Notes: generated from the letters alone by a model not told the origin. A DNA stretch of 64,000 nucleotides from Charina bottae (GCA_023362775.1 JALMGJ010000008.1:37250501-37314500), one strand, 5' to 3'. Counted from the first letter of the stretch, positions 11,564 to 23,850 are shown. A program made the numbers and translations.

Positions 11564-12767
11564 AGAAAATATGCTTTTATTAGCCTCTTAGCTCTATACA
11601 TTTCTATTACAGCATCATGCCAGTGCTAACCCCAACACAAGCCCTAAGGCAAGGGTTCCTGAAAGCTCTGCATCCTATAATGGGCAATCATGCTCTGAAC
11701 TTTGCTCTCAAGTGATCACGCACTGCACATAAGTTGTGGTTATTTTCAAGATTCAACGGTTCATCCAGAGTTTGTATCTGCACAATCTTCAGCACGGGTG
11801 CTCGATGGTTCCTTTTTGAGAATGCCTTAGAGACAAGGCAGTGATTGATGTTCCCAAATTTTATTTTCACGCATGAAAATATTTCACTGATAAAGGTTGC
11901 AGAAGGGGAAAAAGAGATTAGAATTACGATGGGTGACATTTTGCTTTGGAAAATAAATCCCATTTCATTGGAAACAGATATGCTCCTCTTTCATCAGGGT
12001 CACTTTAAATATCAAGATTTACATTTCATTTTGATCTTTTCAAAGGATAGTACACAAGGGCTGCACAGTATAGGAAGCTCTGAGGCAGCACATCAGTCCA
12101 AATGTGTAGAAATTCGCTTCTGTCCTGAAGCAAAACAGAACAGAAGCCAAACAGTCTGATCAAACAAGCCGGTATTAGAATTTTCTGGTTGTCAAGCTCC
12201 TGACTCATTCCTACACCTACAATTTGCTTGAAAGCAAATTAACACTAACTTGCCTGCCTGTTACTGAAAGAACCGCCTGTAAAATATAAAGCGTAAAGGT
12301 ATGGATTACACCACTCAATTGGGGGGAAAGCCATAAGCAATAAGAAAAAAAGTAAGAAGCCAAGAAGGCTGAGGCTGATAAAAGGCTGATAAAAGATTTG
12401 AATGGCAAAATGGTGTTGTCAAGCCAGCGTTTCGGACCATCAGAAGTTATCATAATCTTTTAGGCCTCTGATGGCACTGCAGCTATGGGGTGATCTGGGC
12501 ACTACTGTACCACCATTCTGCTAATGGACTTCCTACTAATGTTGCCATCTGGGGGATGGCAGTCTCCATGTAACTCCAATGCCATTAGGGTCATTATATC
12601 CTCCTGCTGGTAGCTATATCAAGCAATGCCCCCTTGCTCCCCCAACTGATCTCTGTCTCCCCAATTTACTTCAAATGTAATCCTGATGACACAGCTTTTC
12701 TATTTAAGTAGAGCAAGTAATAAAAAGCACTAATCCTTATCTTCAATCTTTCGTGGCATCATCCACC
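11564..12767. other. No gene seen
   Basis: Open frames of 60-104 codons on both strands overlap each other and have no recognisable domain or splice context. Confidence 0.45.
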
Positions 12768-12775
12768 CTCTAACA

Positions 12776-13035
12776 CAGAGCTTTCCAAACTGTGTGTCGC
12801 GACACATTAGTGTGTCGGCTGCAGTGTCTGGGTGTGTCGTGGCTGCTGCCGCCTCCGAGCCCTGCCAGGATGCCGTGCAGGTCCTAGTGCCTGCCTTGTG
12901 CCTTGCTGCCTCCAAACCTGCTGTGATTCCACGCAGGTCCTAGTGCCTGCCTTGTGCCCTGCTGTTAAGAGTGTGTCGTGAAATGATGCATGTCTAAAAA
13001 GTGTGTCACCAACATGAAAAGTTTGGAAAGCTGTG
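12776..13035. mobile_element. hAT MITE, CAGAGCTTTCCAAACT family
   Basis: Ends are CAGAGCTTTCCAAACTGTGT and AAGTTTGGAAAGCTGTG. The target duplication is CTCTAACA (12768-12775 and 13036-13043). It is the same subtype as 5197-5514, with two copies of GGTCCTAGTGCCTGCC. Confidence 0.9.
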
Positions 13036-13043
13036 CTCTAACA

Positions 13044-13565
13044 CTACTCAATACCGCAGAAAAAAGGTGGAAGAAAGTTGATAGGTCTCCTGATGAGCAT
13101 ACCATCAATGTCTTGTATGGCACACCACAGTTGGTATACAAGTAGAGACATTTTGGAAGTTTAGTGCAGAAACCAAAGTATGTTGTGTACAGTGTAAATA
13201 TGTAAGGATTCCAAGGTCCATGCCGGGTGGGAATTCATAAGAGCTGCAGTCCCAACCCAACTTGGGGAGGCTGTACAGAATTATGAAAATAAACGCTGGC
13301 TCTTTTCCAACAGAATCGCAAATAATTTGCTACCGAATCTATGCATACATTTGCTTGGAAGTACTCATTCCCAAGTACATATACACAAAACTGCAGCCTA
13401 AGAGTGAAGACTTTATACATAACTATCCAAAAGTGAGGACAACTGACAAGATGCTAAACCGTAATGTGGTTCCACTGGCTTGTGGCTTAGCACGTCAACC
13501 CAGATATATTAAACTATGGTTTACAGATTAGCCTATTGTGTGAATCCAGCTCACTATGGATTATT
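13044..13565. other. No gene; unclassified dispersed repeat at the right end
   Basis: From about 13480 the sequence resembles a recurring unclassified reptile repeat (AAACTATGGTTTACAG...GTGTGAATCCAGC). It is interrupted by the 13574 transposon. No gene was seen. Confidence 0.4.
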
Positions 13566-13573
13566 CAGTAAAC

Positions 13574-16089
13574 CAGAGCTTTCCAAACTGTGTGTCGCGA
13601 CACATTTCTGTGTCGCGGCAAGGGCCCAGGTGTGTTGCAGGGGAACCCGGAAGAGGAGGCCATACACCACGTGGAGCCCCGCCCATCCCTTGCCGCGCCG
13701 ACAGGTCCCTGCTCTGAAGCCAGCTCTTCAGCTCTCGCTGCAGAAGCCAGGTAAGTTAGCAGCCCGGCTGGGGGGGAAAGTGCAGGAACGCGACTAGGCT
13801 GCCGCGCGGGGGTGTGTGTGTGCAGGAACCGCGAAGTGCGGCGGCCAGAGACTTAGCTTTAAGTGCCAGCGGCCTGGCAGCCAAGAAAGGGACGGGGAGG
13901 CGTCTCCGCTGCCCGCCTCGCATGGCCCCCGCGCCGCCCGCGTCTCCGGCTGTTCTCTGCCTCCGTGGCCTGGCCTGGCACGCCGCTTCATCCCGTCGCC
14001 TACGAGCAGAAGATGGCGGTGGTCTGATGCGCGGCCCGCGACCCGGGAGAGCTGAGCTGGGGCCGAGCCGAGGTAGCCTGCCGGCGGCTCCGGCCCAACG
14101 AGAAGGGTCCCGGCGCTCCGGGGAGACCCAGCACGGGCGGTGGGGATGGGGCGGAAGGAGAGGAGCGCCTCACCAGCGCCTGCCTGGCTTCCAGCGCGCT
14201 TCATCGGAGAAGGTAAAATGCCGGGCGGGCGGGTGGCTGAGGGGCGGGCGGGCAGGCAGGGGGTCGCCTGCAGCGGGCTCATCTGACCATCCTTCCCGGA
14301 GCTGCTGGGGCCGGATGGAGCGGTGGGGGACTTGGCATCGCTCCTTTCAGCGGGCGCTCCAAGCCCAGCTGTTCAGCGATCGATCAAGGATCGATCAGGC
14401 CCGGGGGCAGGGCTGGCCGAGGGGCTCGGGAAGACGGGTCCCTGTTGCCTGAGACATCCTCACGCATCCTCCCCCCCTCCCCCCACAATATGGCAGCAAT
14501 AATAGGCAGGGCTCGAAAGAGAAGGAAAGCCCCAAGAAAGAGTGGGGATCCTGCACTTTCCACTCTCCAGAAGAGCGTTCCGCACTTGGATCCATTTCTG
14601 CCAGAGCCTTCGTGGCAGGTGGTGGTCGCTGTGGTTGTTATTGCTGCCATATTGTGGGGGGAGGGGGGAGGATGCGTGAGGATGTCTCAGGCAACAGGGA
14701 CCCGTCTTCCCTCTTCACCCCTGAGCCCCTCGGCCAGCCCTGACCCCGGGCCTGATCGATCCTTGATCGATGGCTGAACAGCTGGGCTTGGAGCGCCCGC
14801 TGGAAGGAGCGATGCCGAGTCCCCCACCGCTCCATTCGGCCCCAGCAGCTCCAGGAAGGATGGTCAGATGAGCCCGCTGCAGGCGACCCCCTGCCTGCCT
14901 GCCCGCCTGCCTCTCAGCCACCCGCCCACCAGTTCTCCGACGAAGTGTGGTGGAAGCCAGGCAGGCACCGGCGAGGCACTCCTTGTGCCGCGCTCCCGCC
15001 GACGGCTCCTCTCCTTCTGCTTCTGCCCCATCCCCGCCGCCCGCGCTGGGTCTCCCCGGAGCGCCGGGAGCCCTCTCGTTGGGCCGGAGCCGCCGGCAGG
15101 CTCCCTCGGCTCGGCCCCCACTCAGCTCTCGCGAGCCGCGTGTCAGACCACCGCCATCTTCCGCTTGTTGGTGATGGGAGGAAGCGGCGAGCCAGGCCAG
15201 GCCACGGAGGCGGAGAGCTCCACCTGTCCGCCTGCCCAGTCCCGCCTCTGCCTAGCTGGGGCCGCTGCCAAGGGGAAGGGGTAGCCGAAGACGCAGACGG
15301 TGCGGGGGCCATGCGAGGCGGGCAGCGGAGCCGCCTCCCCATCCCTTTCTCGGCTTTCAGGCCGATGGCACTTCTCGGGAGGGAAAAGCCATGTCTCTGG
15401 CCGCCGCACTTCGTGGTCCCTGCACCCCCCACCCACCCCAACGCGGCAGCCTAGTCGCGTCCCTGCACCCTCTCCCCCAGTTGCAGCCCTACTGGGCTGC
15501 TAACTTACCTGGCTTCTGCGGCGAGAGCTGAGGAGCTGGCTTCAGAGCAGGGACCTGTTGGCGTGGCAAGGGATGGGCGGGGCTCCACGTGGTGCATGGC
15601 CTCCTCTTCCAGGTTCCCCTGCGACACACCTGGGCCCTTGCCGCGACACAGAAATGTGTCGCGACACACAGTTTGGAAAGCTCTGATCTACAATTACATA
15701 CAATACAATACATACAGTACAAGACTGGGGGGCCGGGGGGCGGGATTTGGAGCCGGGAGCCAATCACGTGGGGTCGGGTTTGGAGCCGGGAGCCAATCAC
15801 ATGGGCCGGGGGGCGGGGTTTGGAGCCGGCAGCCAATCACATGGGCCGGGGGCGGGGTTTGGAGCCGGCAGCCAATCACGTGGGGCAGGGGCGGGGTTTG
15901 GAGCCGGCAGCCAATCACGTGGGCCGGGGGCGGGGTTTGGAGCCGGCAGCCAATCACGTGGGCCGGGGCGGGGTTTGGAGCCGGCAGCCAATCACGTGGG
16001 CTGGGGGGCGGGGACTCCTCATTAGTGTGTCACGAAATTATGGATGGCTAAAAGGCGTGTCACCAACATGAAAAGTTTGGAAAGCCCTG
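13574..16089. mobile_element. 2.5-kb palindromic (foldback) hAT element
   Basis: The outer ends are CAGAGCTTTCCAAACTGTGT and AAGTTTGGAAAGCCCTG, with an exact target duplication CAGTAAAC (13566-13573 and 16090-16097). From 13574 to 15685 it is one large imperfect inverted repeat. The left arm is about 13574-14502, the right arm about 14639-15685, and a spacer of about 136 bp lies between them. The right arm ends in a second full terminus (GTTTGGAAAGCTCTG, to 15685). The arms are GC-rich and CpG-rich, contain AAGATGGCGG (YY1-like) and splice-donor-like CAGGTAAGT, and are visibly diverged from each other. Long frames here are GC-driven and encode nothing I recognise. Confidence 0.85.
15722..16008. 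repeat. GC-box/CCAAT-box minisatellite
   Basis: About eight tandem units of about 36 bp. Each carries GGGCGGGGTTTGGAGCCGGC (or a close variant) followed by AGCCAATCACGTGGG. Every unit thus has an Sp1-type GC box, a CCAAT box and usually a CACGTG E-box. Related arrays occur in different transposons at 29990, 31999, 40680 and 60800. Confidence 0.9.
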
Positions 16090-16097
16090 CAGTAAAC

Positions 16098-17984
16098 CAT
16101 ACTTAAGTAAATCACGGCTTTCAGTATTACATGAATGTGGCCCGAGTTCAGTGGGGCTTTTACCAGGAAGCTTCAAACAGGAATACAACCCCTAAAACAA
16201 TTTAGACATTGTCTCTCGAGGGGATGAAAAAAGGCCTGTTCATAAAAGTCAATCCAGCAAAGCGATCTGCAGTGGAAGCCATGCACTAAGCACCCTGTTC
16301 CATCAAAATAATGTTATTTTACACTGTAGTTTGACTGATTCTCAACAGTCAATTATGGGTGAGAAAAACTAGGCAGCCCAAAGACAGAATATACCTTTAC
16401 TACAATATATTCTTCAAATAAAAGTGTTACCACTAAGCAAGAAGGTTAACAATGATGGAGTGCTTCTCACTCTCCTATTGTTGCTCCTTCAAGAATCTAG
16501 TTTAGATTACATAAATGGCCTATCACATATAGAAAAAAAAACTTGGCTCCTGATCCCTGCCCCTAAAATATAACCAATATTAAGGAATTGTCTATCAACA
16601 TTTGGAGATTTGACTCTTTCAACATAAAGATTGGCATTAATGCCTGCAATGGTTTGTTCTTTTTGCTTTATACAGTTTTTAAATGCATAATGTGCAGGAT
16701 TTTTTTCCCTGCAGAGAACATATTCTTTGGTTCCTGTCTGTTTCATTCCAATAACATCACATACCAGGCACAAAACACAAGCAGGTTCTCAGTTAATCTT
16801 CTAAAGGATACCAACGAAGGCAGGCTTCTCTACTCCTTTCCATCTGATGCTAGACTCCTCAAACCTGAACTAGGCCATTATGTGCTTGAAGGCAAACATT
16901 GAGGCTGGAACTTTTTATAAGCTTTAGAGTGCTCTGGAAGATTATGGAAGGCAGCCAACAATTTGTACTTCCAATATCAAACCTTCAACTGAGGACAAAT
17001 GGAGTTGCAGATCCAAAACTTTGCAACACTCAACTAGTTGAACCTCCAGTTCTACATCTGGTTTTAGCAGCAATATTCCCTCCACATCTGGACACTCCCC
17101 CCCCCCCAGAAAATAAGGGCACACCCACTGATTTACCAATCCCAAACTGGAGTAACTACTTTTCCTTAACGTACCCCCTTCCTATTACATGTCTTAGTTT
17201 TCAAGCAGGGAAGAAATACTGGAAATCTGTATTAGCAACTAACAGTGAGAAATCTATCTTGAATAAAATAGACTGATTAGATTTGTTGCATAATGGAATG
17301 GAGGAAGAGGGGGGCATGGCTTTGAATTATGCTCCTTTAAACAGGGAGAGGCAGAGAAATCCATTTTGCTGGGTGATTTCTTTCTCAAGAAGGGTCACTT
17401 ATAACCGCCCCCAAGTAATCCAGGGTAATAAAAAGAGAAAGCATTTCCAAGACATATATACCAGAGTTCATCTTCCATCTCTTAACTTGACAGTAACCAG
17501 AGATAATTAGTGAGCTTTACTCCTCTCCCCTTTAAAGTCCCAAAGAGCCTGCCAGCCCTTGCCGACTCAGCAGATTCCAAGCTCATAGAAACCGTCTAGC
17601 TACCATTTTAAGGGCTGATCCAGAAAACAAGCACCGAAAACACACAAAATTCAAAGCCATACACAGGATTCACTGTGCTAGCAGTTCATCTCCCCTTCCC
17701 CGACCCCCCCCCCCCTTATAGTACCGAGGCAGTTCAGGGGAAAACACGGCAGGAAGAGTTGAACAATCGGCTGTTAGCAAGCGAGGAGTTTCTAACTGCT
17801 ATTTTCAATGCCCTCTACTACATTCAATTTAAAAGCGGAAAGGAAGCATATTTCTTAATTTAAGGCGGGGGGTGGGGAGAAACAGAAAAAGAGAGAAAAT
17901 AAACAAGAGGGGAAGTTTTTCCTTGGAGCAACTGAGGCTAGCTTTATTTTTTAAACCCAAGCCGCTTCCTTAACCGAATCGCAA
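16098..17984. other. No gene seen; likely intron side of the 18.2-kb exon
   Basis: Unique-looking sequence that becomes GC-richer toward 17.7 kb. It lies downstream of the minus-strand donor at 18184, so it may be first intron of that gene. No further exon was recognised. Confidence 0.4.
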
Positions 17985-17999
17985 ACTTTTGAACCCCGA

Positions 18000-19140
18000 A
18001 GGGAAACCCTGGGAACACGGCCACCCCACTGGAACAGGCACGGCACGGCACGGCACGGCTCGGCTCGGCTCGGCTCACACGACACGCAAAGAAGCAACTC
18101 CCACCCACCCCCGCCCCGTCCCCGGAATAATAGCCAGTATAATCAGGACGACGATGTCGAGCGCTTTTGTTTTGAATCCTTACCTTGACTGGGCAGCCAT
18201 AGTGAAGCTTAGCAAGCCGGGCGTCTCCTGGCCATCAGCGGACTTTCGGCCCTTCCCTACCCCCCACCCCCCAGAAACTTCCCGGCCATTTGCCGACCTC
18301 CGGCCGCCCGGGAAAGAGAGCAGCCCCTGCTCTCGCCCTCGCCCCAAAGGCAGCTTCGCGAGGCCAGCCGCCCACCTTGCTAGCTCAGCCCTGCGCTAAT
18401 TTTGATCGACATCCGGGCACCCGAGGGCCTCCTCCAGTCCGGCTGGACGCACTGCAAGTCACAAGGGAAGGGCCGGCAGAGGAGGAGGAGGAGGGGAGGG
18501 CAGGGCAGGGCAGAGAGGGGGCGGCTCTGCTCCCCGCCTCTGCAGCCCCGCAGGTAAGCCCGGCCCGGGAGTCATGCCTGGGACCAGGGCTGGAGAGCTC
18601 CGTGCGTAAAGCGGCGCGCCAGCACCGTGCCAAGCGGCGCGCCCCCGGGGTCCCCCGCTCGCCAAGCGCGCGGCTGCTTCCCTGCGTGGGCTGGGCGCTT
18701 TCCCCAGCCCCACTCGTGAGCCCCCCCCAAGTCCCCCCCCCCCCAGTTGGCTTGGTACAATCCGCCTCCTTAAATGGACATGTTGTGCTGTCAAGGGCCA
18801 GGGGACGGAGGATTGGCTAAGGGGAGAAGGACAAACGCGGCTGCTGGACCTATCGCAGAGGGAAAGGCGCGGGAGCGTTCCCCCAGAGACGCCCCGCCTC
18901 GGGCACGGAGGGAGGAGGAGCGCGGAGGCGAAATGAAGGCAACCCGCCGGTGCCTCGAGGGGCGGCGATGTCCGGCCGGAGGGCGCAGTTCCCGGGCGTC
19001 CCCGTGGCAGGACCAGGAGGGACTCTCCAGCTGGAGGAGCAGCGAGGAGCCCGGTGGGCAGCCGAGCGAGGGCAGCTGCTGTGCCAGCGGCGCCGCTGGA
19101 AGACTGTTCGCACGACACCTTTGCTTTGAGGCTCGCCATG
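18000..19140. promoter_or_regulatory. CpG-island promoter region
   Basis: Dense GC and CpG content, outside any transposon with recognisable ends. Contains a (CGGCA)n(CGGCT)n pentamer run at 18037-18075. The minus-strand initiating exon at 18184-18200 sits in it with 5' UTR-like sequence to its right. On the plus strand CCGCAG|GTAAGC near 18552 is also a plausible donor, so it may work in both directions. Long frames across it have no domain. Confidence 0.65.
18184..18200 (-). CDS. Candidate initiating exon (MAAQS), coding part
   Basis: On the minus strand ATGGCTGCCCAGTCAAG is followed directly by GTAAGGATTC, a strong splice donor. The start context is CACTATGG, with A at -3 and G at +4, close to the ideal Kozak context. 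It encodes MAAQS plus two bases of the next codon. It sits in a CpG island, as expected for a first exon. The rest of the gene would lie to the left, and I recognised no following exon. Gene identity is unknown. It may be an alternative first exon to the one at 27398, which ends in the same phase. Confidence 0.5.
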
Positions 19141-19428
19141 GACCTGGATCCCTGTTCAAGGATTTATGAGAAGCTGTTGCCCCAGCTCTCCAGGGCACCC
19201 TTGCTCTGGGTCCTTCCATCAAACTGAATCACACCTTAAGCCAGCCACCTACTTCTTAGCTTACCCGGTTGTGTGAGCTCGTCCCGCAATTAGTGAGGGA
19301 GTGTTCAGTGTATCACAGGAAACTGGATGAGCGCTTCATGTGAACACTGAATTTCCACCCCACTGCTTTCTGCCACTGAAGTCAGTGCCTAATAAAGGAG
19401 TGTGTGCAGAAAATACAAGAGTTGACAT

Positions 19429-19524
19429 CAGTGTTTCTCAACCTTGGCAACTTTAAGATACCTGGACTTCAACTCCCAGAATTCCCCAGCCAGCCATTAA
19501 AGTTGCCAAGGTTGAGAAACACTG
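19429..19524. mobile_element. Palindromic hAT-type MITE
   Basis: CAGTGTTTCTCAACCTTGGC to GGTTGAGAAACACTG, with flanks GTTGACAT and GTTGAGAT (one mismatch). Short internally deleted copy of the element at 1358. Confidence 0.8.
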
Positions 19525-20468
19525 GTTGAGATAATGATTAGGATTATATTGATTCCTGTTGCTGTCTTGAATGGAAATGATGGATCCGTCTAACAGTTTC
19601 ATATATTGAGCCATACCACAGATGGGGTGCCACCCCTGTGTGACGGTCCAGGTCAATTTAATCTACTGATTTCCCTCCAAAATGGGCCTGTATTGATTTT
19701 CAATGTATTGCAATCCAGTTACTGGGGGAAAGAGACCCACAGAAAAAGTACAGCCCGCTCACAACTGTCTTGCTCAATTAATTTGTTCAGAACTTTGCTC
19801 TCAATATGACCAGGGCGTGAGTGTTATTTTCCTCTATTCAAATATTTTTTTAAGGGATCGAATAATTACTGGATTGAAGCAAAATCTCTTTTGGATAAAG
19901 TAAAAGTGGTGCCTTGATCAGGCACAGAAGCAATTTTTAAAAAAATCATAGCAATACACAAAGCAAGCAGTATTTTCAAACCATTTATTTAGCAGATATT
20001 CCTCCCCACTCTCCCCCATAGGACAAAAATGTTTCTTTTAAATAATCCCTACTAAGACCATTGTATGTACTGTCTTATGAAAACTGTGTGTCTGGCATTA
20101 TAAAAATATGTACATCTAAAGTTAACAGACTGATGACTTGCATATGATCAACTAAATCTCTTTAGCTGGGTTGCATCCATAATTATTTTAATCCCCCACT
20201 CGGTTATGAGGTTTCTAGAAAACTTGGGGCTAATCCTTTTATTTCATCCAAGCCTGCTTCACAGGATTGTTGTGCGGATAAAACAGAATATTCTGTGCTA
20301 TCTTGAGAACTTTAGAGAAAAGACAAGCCAATACTATTCATCATTATTTTATCCTATGCATTCTCTTTAATATGGCATGTACAGCCCATCCTCATTTTAT
20401 CTGTACATCACTTCTGTGAAGTAGGTTCATCTGAAAAATACCATCTGGCTAAAATGTTTATAGTCCTC
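19525..20468. other. No gene seen
   Basis: AT-rich intergenic-looking sequence without recognisable features. Confidence 0.5.
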
Positions 20469-20489
20469 ATGAATGCATGCACAGATTTA

Positions 20490-21195
20490 TAGAATGTATA
20501 AAGGGGTTTCAAATCTGTGTTGGAAATGTGGAAAACATGAAGAGTCGTTTTATCATGCTTGGTGGACTTGTAAAAAAGTTAGAAAATTTTGGGTTCAAAT
20601 ACACACAGTGATACAAAGAATTTTAAAGATTAATATTCAACTGAAACCAGAACTTTTCTTGCTGGGACAATTAGAAAAGACTTATGGACAATTGTTTTTG
20701 TACATGGTAACTGCAGTGAAACTATTAGGCACAAAGTTGGAAAGATGCTGAAATACCCACAATGGAGGAATGGTTGATGAAGATGACAGAATTTGCAGGG
20801 ATGGCAAAATTGACTTGCTTGATTAGAGAAAAGACACAACTGCATTTGTCAGTGACAGGAACCCCTTATGGGCTTTTTGCTGAAAATGGAAAAAATGAAC
20901 TTGTGATTTATGGGTTTGATGATTAGATAGGATAGAATATGGGAAGAAGGAAGCCATGATGTAACCTTACAGAGAGAGGACAAAATATAAATGTATCCTA
21001 TAACTGCTGTAAGGAAGATTGGAAGCCACTTCTTTATATTTATTTTCCCTTTCCTTTCCTTTTCTTTCCTTGTCTTTTCTTTTTCATTTCTTTTCTATTT
21101 ACTTATCACTTTTACTTTTATTTTTATTTTTCTTTAAATTTGTATTGTTTTTACTTCGTATAAAACCTCTTTAATAAAAATTAATTGAAAAAAAA
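20490..21195 (+). mobile_element. 5'-truncated L1 LINE (ORF2 C-terminus and 3' UTR)
   Basis: Encodes NLCWKCGKHEESFYHAWWTC and following residues. This is the zinc-knuckle-like C-terminus of L1 ORF2, interrupted after about 90 residues by stops. A pyrimidine-rich 3' UTR and an A-rich tail follow. A target duplication of about 21 bp with one mismatch flanks it (20469-20489 and 21196-21216). This is the signature of target-primed reverse transcription. Confidence 0.85.
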
Positions 21196-21288
21196 ATGAA
21201 TGCAAGCACAGATTTAAATTTGAGGGGCAAGGCAAGTCATAAGATTTTCTGCCCCTCTCAGAAACAATAACATTAGAATAAAAAAAAA

Positions 21289-21534
21289 GGTAAAGGTCCC
21301 CGCCGCACATTTGTGCAGTCGTGTCCGACTCTAGGGGCCGGTGCTCATCTCCGTTTGTTAGCCGAAGAGCCAGCGTTGTCCGAAGACACTTCCACGGTCA
21401 TGTGGCCGCATGACACCCGCGGAACGCTGTTACCTACCCACCGAAGTGGTACCTATTCATCTACTTGCATTTGCATGCTTTCGAATTCCGATCAACAAGC
21501 CTGGCGTCTTACCCGCTGAGCCACCACGCCCCTT
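21289..21534 (-). mobile_element. Sauria-type SINE, internally deleted
   Basis: Reverse orientation. The BovB-like tail (CGACTGCACAAATGTGCGG) is at the left and the tRNA-like GGCTCAGCGGGTAAGACGCC head at the right. The box B region and about 85 bp of the middle are missing compared with other copies. The flank ACATTAGAATA is repeated on both sides. Confidence 0.85.
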
Positions 21535-21549
21535 AACATTAGAATAGAT

Positions 21550-21907
21550 AAAGCTAAATAACCTTATGTTTATTAACATTGACATTTTAAGTCATAGTTA
21601 ATAATCTCTAGACAACACTGTAGAAATGCCACTGTATCAAAATAATATAATGTATTATGTATGACTTACAACACTATAATAAAACTAAATTAAAAAAATT
21701 AAAATAGATTATGAAAACATGGGCAACATAATAGAAATAATATAATTTTTTTTCAATTTGCAAATTTCTATTTGTTAAACAATTCACTTTTATTTCTACT
21801 CATTGACGAAATATATTCTTTAATGTACAGAATATATTATTTGCAGTGTATGTGGACAGCTTAGGTTCAGGGGTTTATAGATAATAAATCCCCTTGCTTA
21901 TAATACA
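21550..21907. other. AT-rich, no gene seen
   Basis: Very AT-rich stretch without recognisable features. Confidence 0.5.
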
Positions 21908-21915
21908 GCTTAGAG

Positions 21916-22502
21916 CAGGGTTTCTCAACCAGGGTTCCATGGGACCCTAGGGTTCCGCGAGAAGTCACTAGGGCAGGGCTTTCCAAAGTTTTCCCGCGGC
22001 GACACACCAACAGCGGCGTGGGAAAACCCGGAAGTGCCGCCGTTGCGGCAGAGCGCAAAAACCCGGAAGCGCTGCTGCCACTTTCGGATTTTTGCGTGCC
22101 GCCGTTGGTGTGTCGCCGCGGGAAAACACGGAAGTGCTGATGATGATCAGCGCTTACGGGTTGTGCGGCGACACACCAGACTGTGTGTGGCGACACACTT
22201 TTGTGTCGCGACACACAGTTTGGAAAGCTCTGCACTAGGGGTTCCCTGGGAGATCACGATTTATTTTTTAAAAAATTTCAAATTCAGGCAACTTCACATT
22301 AAAGAGGTAAATTTCATTCTTTAGTTTTAGTAAATTTTTAGTTTAAGAACACTGTTAATGCATATATACAGGGCTGCACATGAAACGAATATAATGATTT
22401 TGTAACTTGTGGCCTATACTTGAGCCTGAATGTGTAGGGGTTCCCCGAGGCCTAAAAAACACTTCAAGGGTTCCTCCAGGGTCAAAAAGTTGAGAAAGGC
22501 TG
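21916..22502. mobile_element. Charlie-like hAT element (CAGGGTTTCTCAACC)
   Basis: Begins CAGGGTTTCTCAACCAGGGT and ends AAAAGTTGAGAAAGGCTG. The target duplication is GCTTAGAG (21908-21915 and 22503-22510). It is interrupted by a second hAT at 21974-22232. A related copy is at 37450-37716. It has no coding capacity. Confidence 0.85.
21974..22232. mobile_element. hAT MITE nested in another hAT
   Basis: CAGGGCTTTCCAAAG to AGTTTGGAAAGCTCTG, with target duplication CACTAGGG (21966-21973 and 22233-22240) inside the 21916 element. The interior is the CTTCCGG-rich subtype, close to 11321-11555 in reverse orientation. Confidence 0.9.
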
Positions 22503-22704
22503 GCTTAGAGAGACCATTGTTTCAATGCACTGAAAATTCTAAGCAAGTTTTAAGACTTTAAAAAAAAAGATAAAGAAAATAGGGCACTTAGTTGTGCAGA
22601 AATTTTTTAGATCCCTGTATCCATTTCTGGATGTAAAGGCCTTTTTTTTTTTAAGAGATTGGTTCTGAGTTGGAAAGGAAATTAAAGGATTTTTGTGTGT
22701 GTAT

Positions 22705-23053
22705 TTGGTTCTAAGCAAAGCGATCATTAACCAAACCCGACCCAATTTTACAACCTTTTTTGAGGTGGTCATTAAGCGAATCACTGTGGTCGTTAAGCAA
22801 ACCACGTGGTCATTAAGCAAATTACGCGGTTCCCCATTGATTTTGCTTGCCAGAAGCCGACCGGGAAGGTCAAAAATGGTGATCACATGACCACAGGATG
22901 CTGCGACGGTCATAAATGCGAACCAGCTGCCAAGCGCCCAAATCGTGATCATGTGACTGCAGGGATGCTGCGATGGTTGTAAGTCGTTTTTTTCAGCACC
23001 ATCGTAAGTCTGAACTGTCACTAAATGAATGGTCATTAAGTGAGGACCAACTG
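22705..23053. mobile_element. Non-autonomous DNA transposon, CAGGTAGTCCTC family, partial
   Basis: Shares the CATTAAGCGAATC, GTGATCACATGACC and TTTTTTTCAGCAC blocks with 2457-2821. It ends GTGAGGACCAACTG followed by TA. The left terminus is degraded. Confidence 0.65.
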
Positions 23054-23055
23054 TA

Positions 23056-23840
23056 TTTTCCAACAAGGATTTATTTCTTACAGGAATTTTATTCTTATTT
23101 TTTGCACCAAGGTAAATTTCAAGTGTTGATTCTGCAGGGTCCAACGAATAGGATGTGGAAGGAATGCTTAGCAGGAAAAGAGAAGCTGGGCAGCCTGTTG
23201 CACAAGCCTTTTAGATTTCAGAGCAGCCCTGATGGGAAAACCTCCATTTGTGTATACATGCAGCAAAGATCAAATGAAGGTTCAGGTAGAACTGTGCACC
23301 TACCAGCATGTTTGCTTTTATCTGGAAAAAGGAGCTGTCAGGTTAGGAGCAAGTAACACAAGGACAAGTAGATAATCAAAAGCTCTCAACAGAGTAAACA
23401 GTGCAAAGCAAAGATATAAACTAGATCAGCCTCTCCTTCTTTCCTCTCTCTCTCTCTCACATGCACACCCTTTTAAAGCACAAGAAAAAAGAAGAAGTGC
23501 AAGGAGTTCCAGTAAACTTTAAAAACTCCACACTTACACAAATCTCAAATGTGAAAGGCCCTGGGGCAAAATATAAAAGTTGAGCTATTTCTGTATCAGA
23601 AGCAGCATACTCACACAAAAACACTCATTTGAACACGGGGCACTTTTTTTGTATTTCATAATGCTTCTCTTCCTACCAACCTAAACCAGAAATCCTACCC
23701 ATGCTGATGTTTTTGTAAGACCTTTGCAATTCACAGCCTTAACACAGTCAGAAGCACACACGTACTGGAGAAGCATCTGATGAAGTACAGAGACAAACTT
23801 CAGCCAAGACAAGCAAAGTCTCATTAATTAAGGTGAGGGT
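23056..23840. other. No gene seen
   Basis: Unique-looking sequence with a short CT microsatellite near 23440-23458. No recognisable coding. Confidence 0.45.
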
Positions 23841-23850
23841 CTTAACCACC

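Noticed and set aside
13794..15503. Several long overlapping frames of 85-212 codons on both strands
   Set aside because: They lie in the arms of the palindromic transposon, mirror each other, and are rich in A/G/P/R from GC content. No domain was recognised.
18290..19222. Frames of 131-226 codons across the CpG island
   Set aside because: Composition-driven, present on both strands at once, no domain or conserved motif seen.
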